From: Bolinopsis microptera
Lineage: Eukaryota; Ctenophora; Tentaculata; Lobata; Bolinopsidae
DNA length: 64,000 bases
Direction: 5' to 3'
NCBI RefSeq assembly: GCF_026151205.1
Contig: NC_087083.1
Coordinates: 12,336,944-12,400,943, forward strand
Each line of letters opens with the position of its first letter. Positions within the stretch are counted from its first letter, which is position 1. The notes under the pieces were generated by a model. The model was not told where the DNA came from, did not search any database, and saw only the letters and a program-made list of their open reading frames with translations. Of this stretch, positions 62,626 through 64,000 are shown piece after piece. The position numbers and the translations under genes were made by a program.

Positions 62626-63115
62626 ACCACAGACCTCTAGCTAGTCTCAACCTTTACTAGTTACTATTTCCTTCGAAATAGCTCAAAATTAATTTTTTGT
62701 TTTTTCTGTTATGGTTAAAGTAAATTTTTGAAAAAAACAAAAAACAAAAAAAACGTTATCTCCCCCTTATACATTACCTACTAACAATCATATCTGTCCC
62801 CTTTAGCAAAACCATGGGTCGTTCACGTGATGATTACTTTGATCATATTTTACCTAATCATTTCTACTATTTAATATTATGCATGCGTTTTATTGCTCAG
62901 CAGCTGTTCAAAAGGATCAAACTCAAATATAAGATAATTAATCATTTCACAGTAATAAGTTTGAAACATGTTTTCATCATACATTTAGCTCGTGTATGAT
63001 TTAGTTACTTGGAGAGATAAAGATGTCCATTTTGCAATTTTCTCAATTTTCTCAATTTTCTCAATTCTGAAACACGATTTTACCAAAATTGAGATTGAGA
63101 AGATTGAGCTTCCTA
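62626..63115. other. Right subterminal region of the 5.7 kb element
   Basis: AT-rich unique sequence, then (TTTTCTCAA)n-type repeats at 63,040-63,070 that mirror the left end. Confidence 0.5.
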
Positions 63116-63121
63116 CCCCCC

Positions 63122-63290
63122 AAAACGTTGTTAAACGTTAAATATCTAACGTTGGTTATAGGTTTTATTTTTAACGTTGCAAAACGTTTATTATTTTACG
63201 TTAGATCAAGGTTACCTTATCAACTATAAGCAACGTTCAAAACTCAACTAAATTTTAACGTTGTATGTAGGTTACATATAAAAACTTTGC
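63122..63290. repeat. 164 bp tandem repeat, right unit
   Basis: Third unit of the AACGTT-rich repeat, starting with the right AAAACGT duplication, lacking the TAATATT insertion of the first unit. Confidence 0.9.
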
Positions 63291-64000
63291 CGGCTGGTAT
63301 AGGCTTAGACTAATATTTTGAGAAAAAGCGGCGCGTGATAGTAAATTACGAGTATCACCCGTTAACGAGTGAGATTCGTCCAGTATAACCTGTTTATGCT
63401 CTAACCATAGCCCTCTCGCTAGTAGTACGCTTAGACACATGGCTATGTGAAAGAAGATGATGTAAAGATCTAAATGTTAAATTAGCATTTGCAAATTAAT
63501 AGTATTGAAATCTCGCACAGCAAGTTATTAAAAGAATGTAATGAGAGTCGAGCCGAATTTATTGTTCAGTAATCACATATATCGTACCCACGAGTTTTCA
63601 GTTTACGAACTACGCGCAAGTGTGAAGTGCAAGCGCGAAAGCTTTAGTGCAATTTAGCTACGAAAATACCAAAACCCTTAAAATGCGATGCATTCAGTAT
63701 TTAGAATTAATATATTATAAATTTATAAGTTATGTCATTTCTCTTACCTGGGGACCCAGGTTTTATGTACATGTTCATAAACATTAAGATTTGGCGAATA
63801 AAGATTTGGCGGAATGACAGGCTGAGCGCAGCCCAGTAACAATCCTCTGGATCGGAATTATTTTGGATAAATACTTTACAGCTTTGAGCTTCGAGTAATC
63901 TATTTGACGATCTTTGTTGTAGCGCGATGCATTACTGGGCCGCGCCGCGCAGCCAATAATATAATGCTTCTTGCAACCACTAGTGCTTTACTAAACATAC
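63291..64000. other. Spacer at window end
   Basis: No gene, repeat end or RNA recognised. GCGATGCATTACTGGGCCGC near 63,925 and GCAGCCCAGTAACAAT near 63,828 share the palindromic core CCAGTAA/TTACTGGG, possibly the ends of a small MITE (63,826-63,960), not established. Confidence 0.35.

Larger units (their letters stand above)
57416..63121. mobile_element. 5.7 kb element with GGGGGGTAGG inverted ends
   Basis: Ends GGGGGGTAGGAAGCTCAATC (left) and its complement (right), perfect for 21 bases and followed by about 90 bases of similar subterminal sequence with TTGAGAAAA repeats and an inner palindrome (CTCAATTCTGAAAC / ATTGAGATTG). It splits a 164 bp tandem repeat and is flanked by a 7-base duplication AAAACGT. 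Inside are the polypyrimidine array (57,979-61,750), a gene fragment (61,963-62,625) and a hAT MITE (62,423-62,571). No transposase is recognised, so the superfamily is open; 7-base duplications are unusual. Confidence 0.75.

Noticed and set aside
1-64000. CRISPR arrays, rRNA genes, bacterial operons
   Set aside because: No regularly spaced identical repeats with unique spacers, no rRNA-like sequence and pervasive introns; the window is eukaryotic.

Overview
This window looks like a repeat-choked, AT-rich stretch of an invertebrate metazoan genome. The evidence is short GT-AG introns (about 85-170 bases), a mix of piggyBac-like, pogo-like, hAT-like and SWIM-finger (MULE-like) DNA transposons, Helitrons and an RNase H-bearing LINE, and transposon-linked protein families that I associate with sponges, cnidarians and lophotrochozoans. 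I cannot place the species. No rRNA, convincing tRNA, CRISPR array or bacterial operon is visible, and almost all coding potential is exon fragments of mobile elements in decay.

Layout. 1-9 kb: duplicated blocks, a spliced hAT-like transposase relic and two relics of transposon-linked proteins of unknown function. 9-24 kb: a large segmental duplication (about 9.7-11.6 against 12.4-17.4 kb). It was later hit by a pogo-type MITE and by a 3.1 kb TTAA-flanked foldback element of the piggyBac type; unoccupied paralogous sites inside the window confirm both insertions. 24-52 kb: a family of repeated cassettes with three unrecognised genes (here called ORF-D, ORF-N and ORF-K) around an eight-copy hairpin element. 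Mixed in are a longer pogo element with its own empty site, Helitron Rep/helicase exons amplified several times, a gag-like fossil, a 5'-truncated LINE with target-site duplication, and a 290 bp Helitron with an empty site. 52-55 kb: pogo, hAT and LINE relics. 55-56 kb: the best candidate host gene, a two-exon single-pass membrane protein with a Pro/Tyr-rich tail. 56-64 kb: a CTAG-palindrome minisatellite, a 164 bp tandem repeat, and inside that repeat a 5.7 kb element with GGGGGGTAGG inverted ends. That element carries about 3.8 kb of polypyrimidine higher-order repeat, a gene fragment and a nested hAT MITE.

How parts relate. The internal duplications allow filled and empty sites to be compared without any outside reference, so four insertions can be read directly. 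The most unusual material is the ORF-D / ORF-N / hairpin / ORF-K cassette, which recurs in the same order and orientation, and the two fold-prone structures at 14-17 kb and 57-63 kb. Function is inferred only where a motif is visible; many exon-like blocks are recorded as unrecognised.
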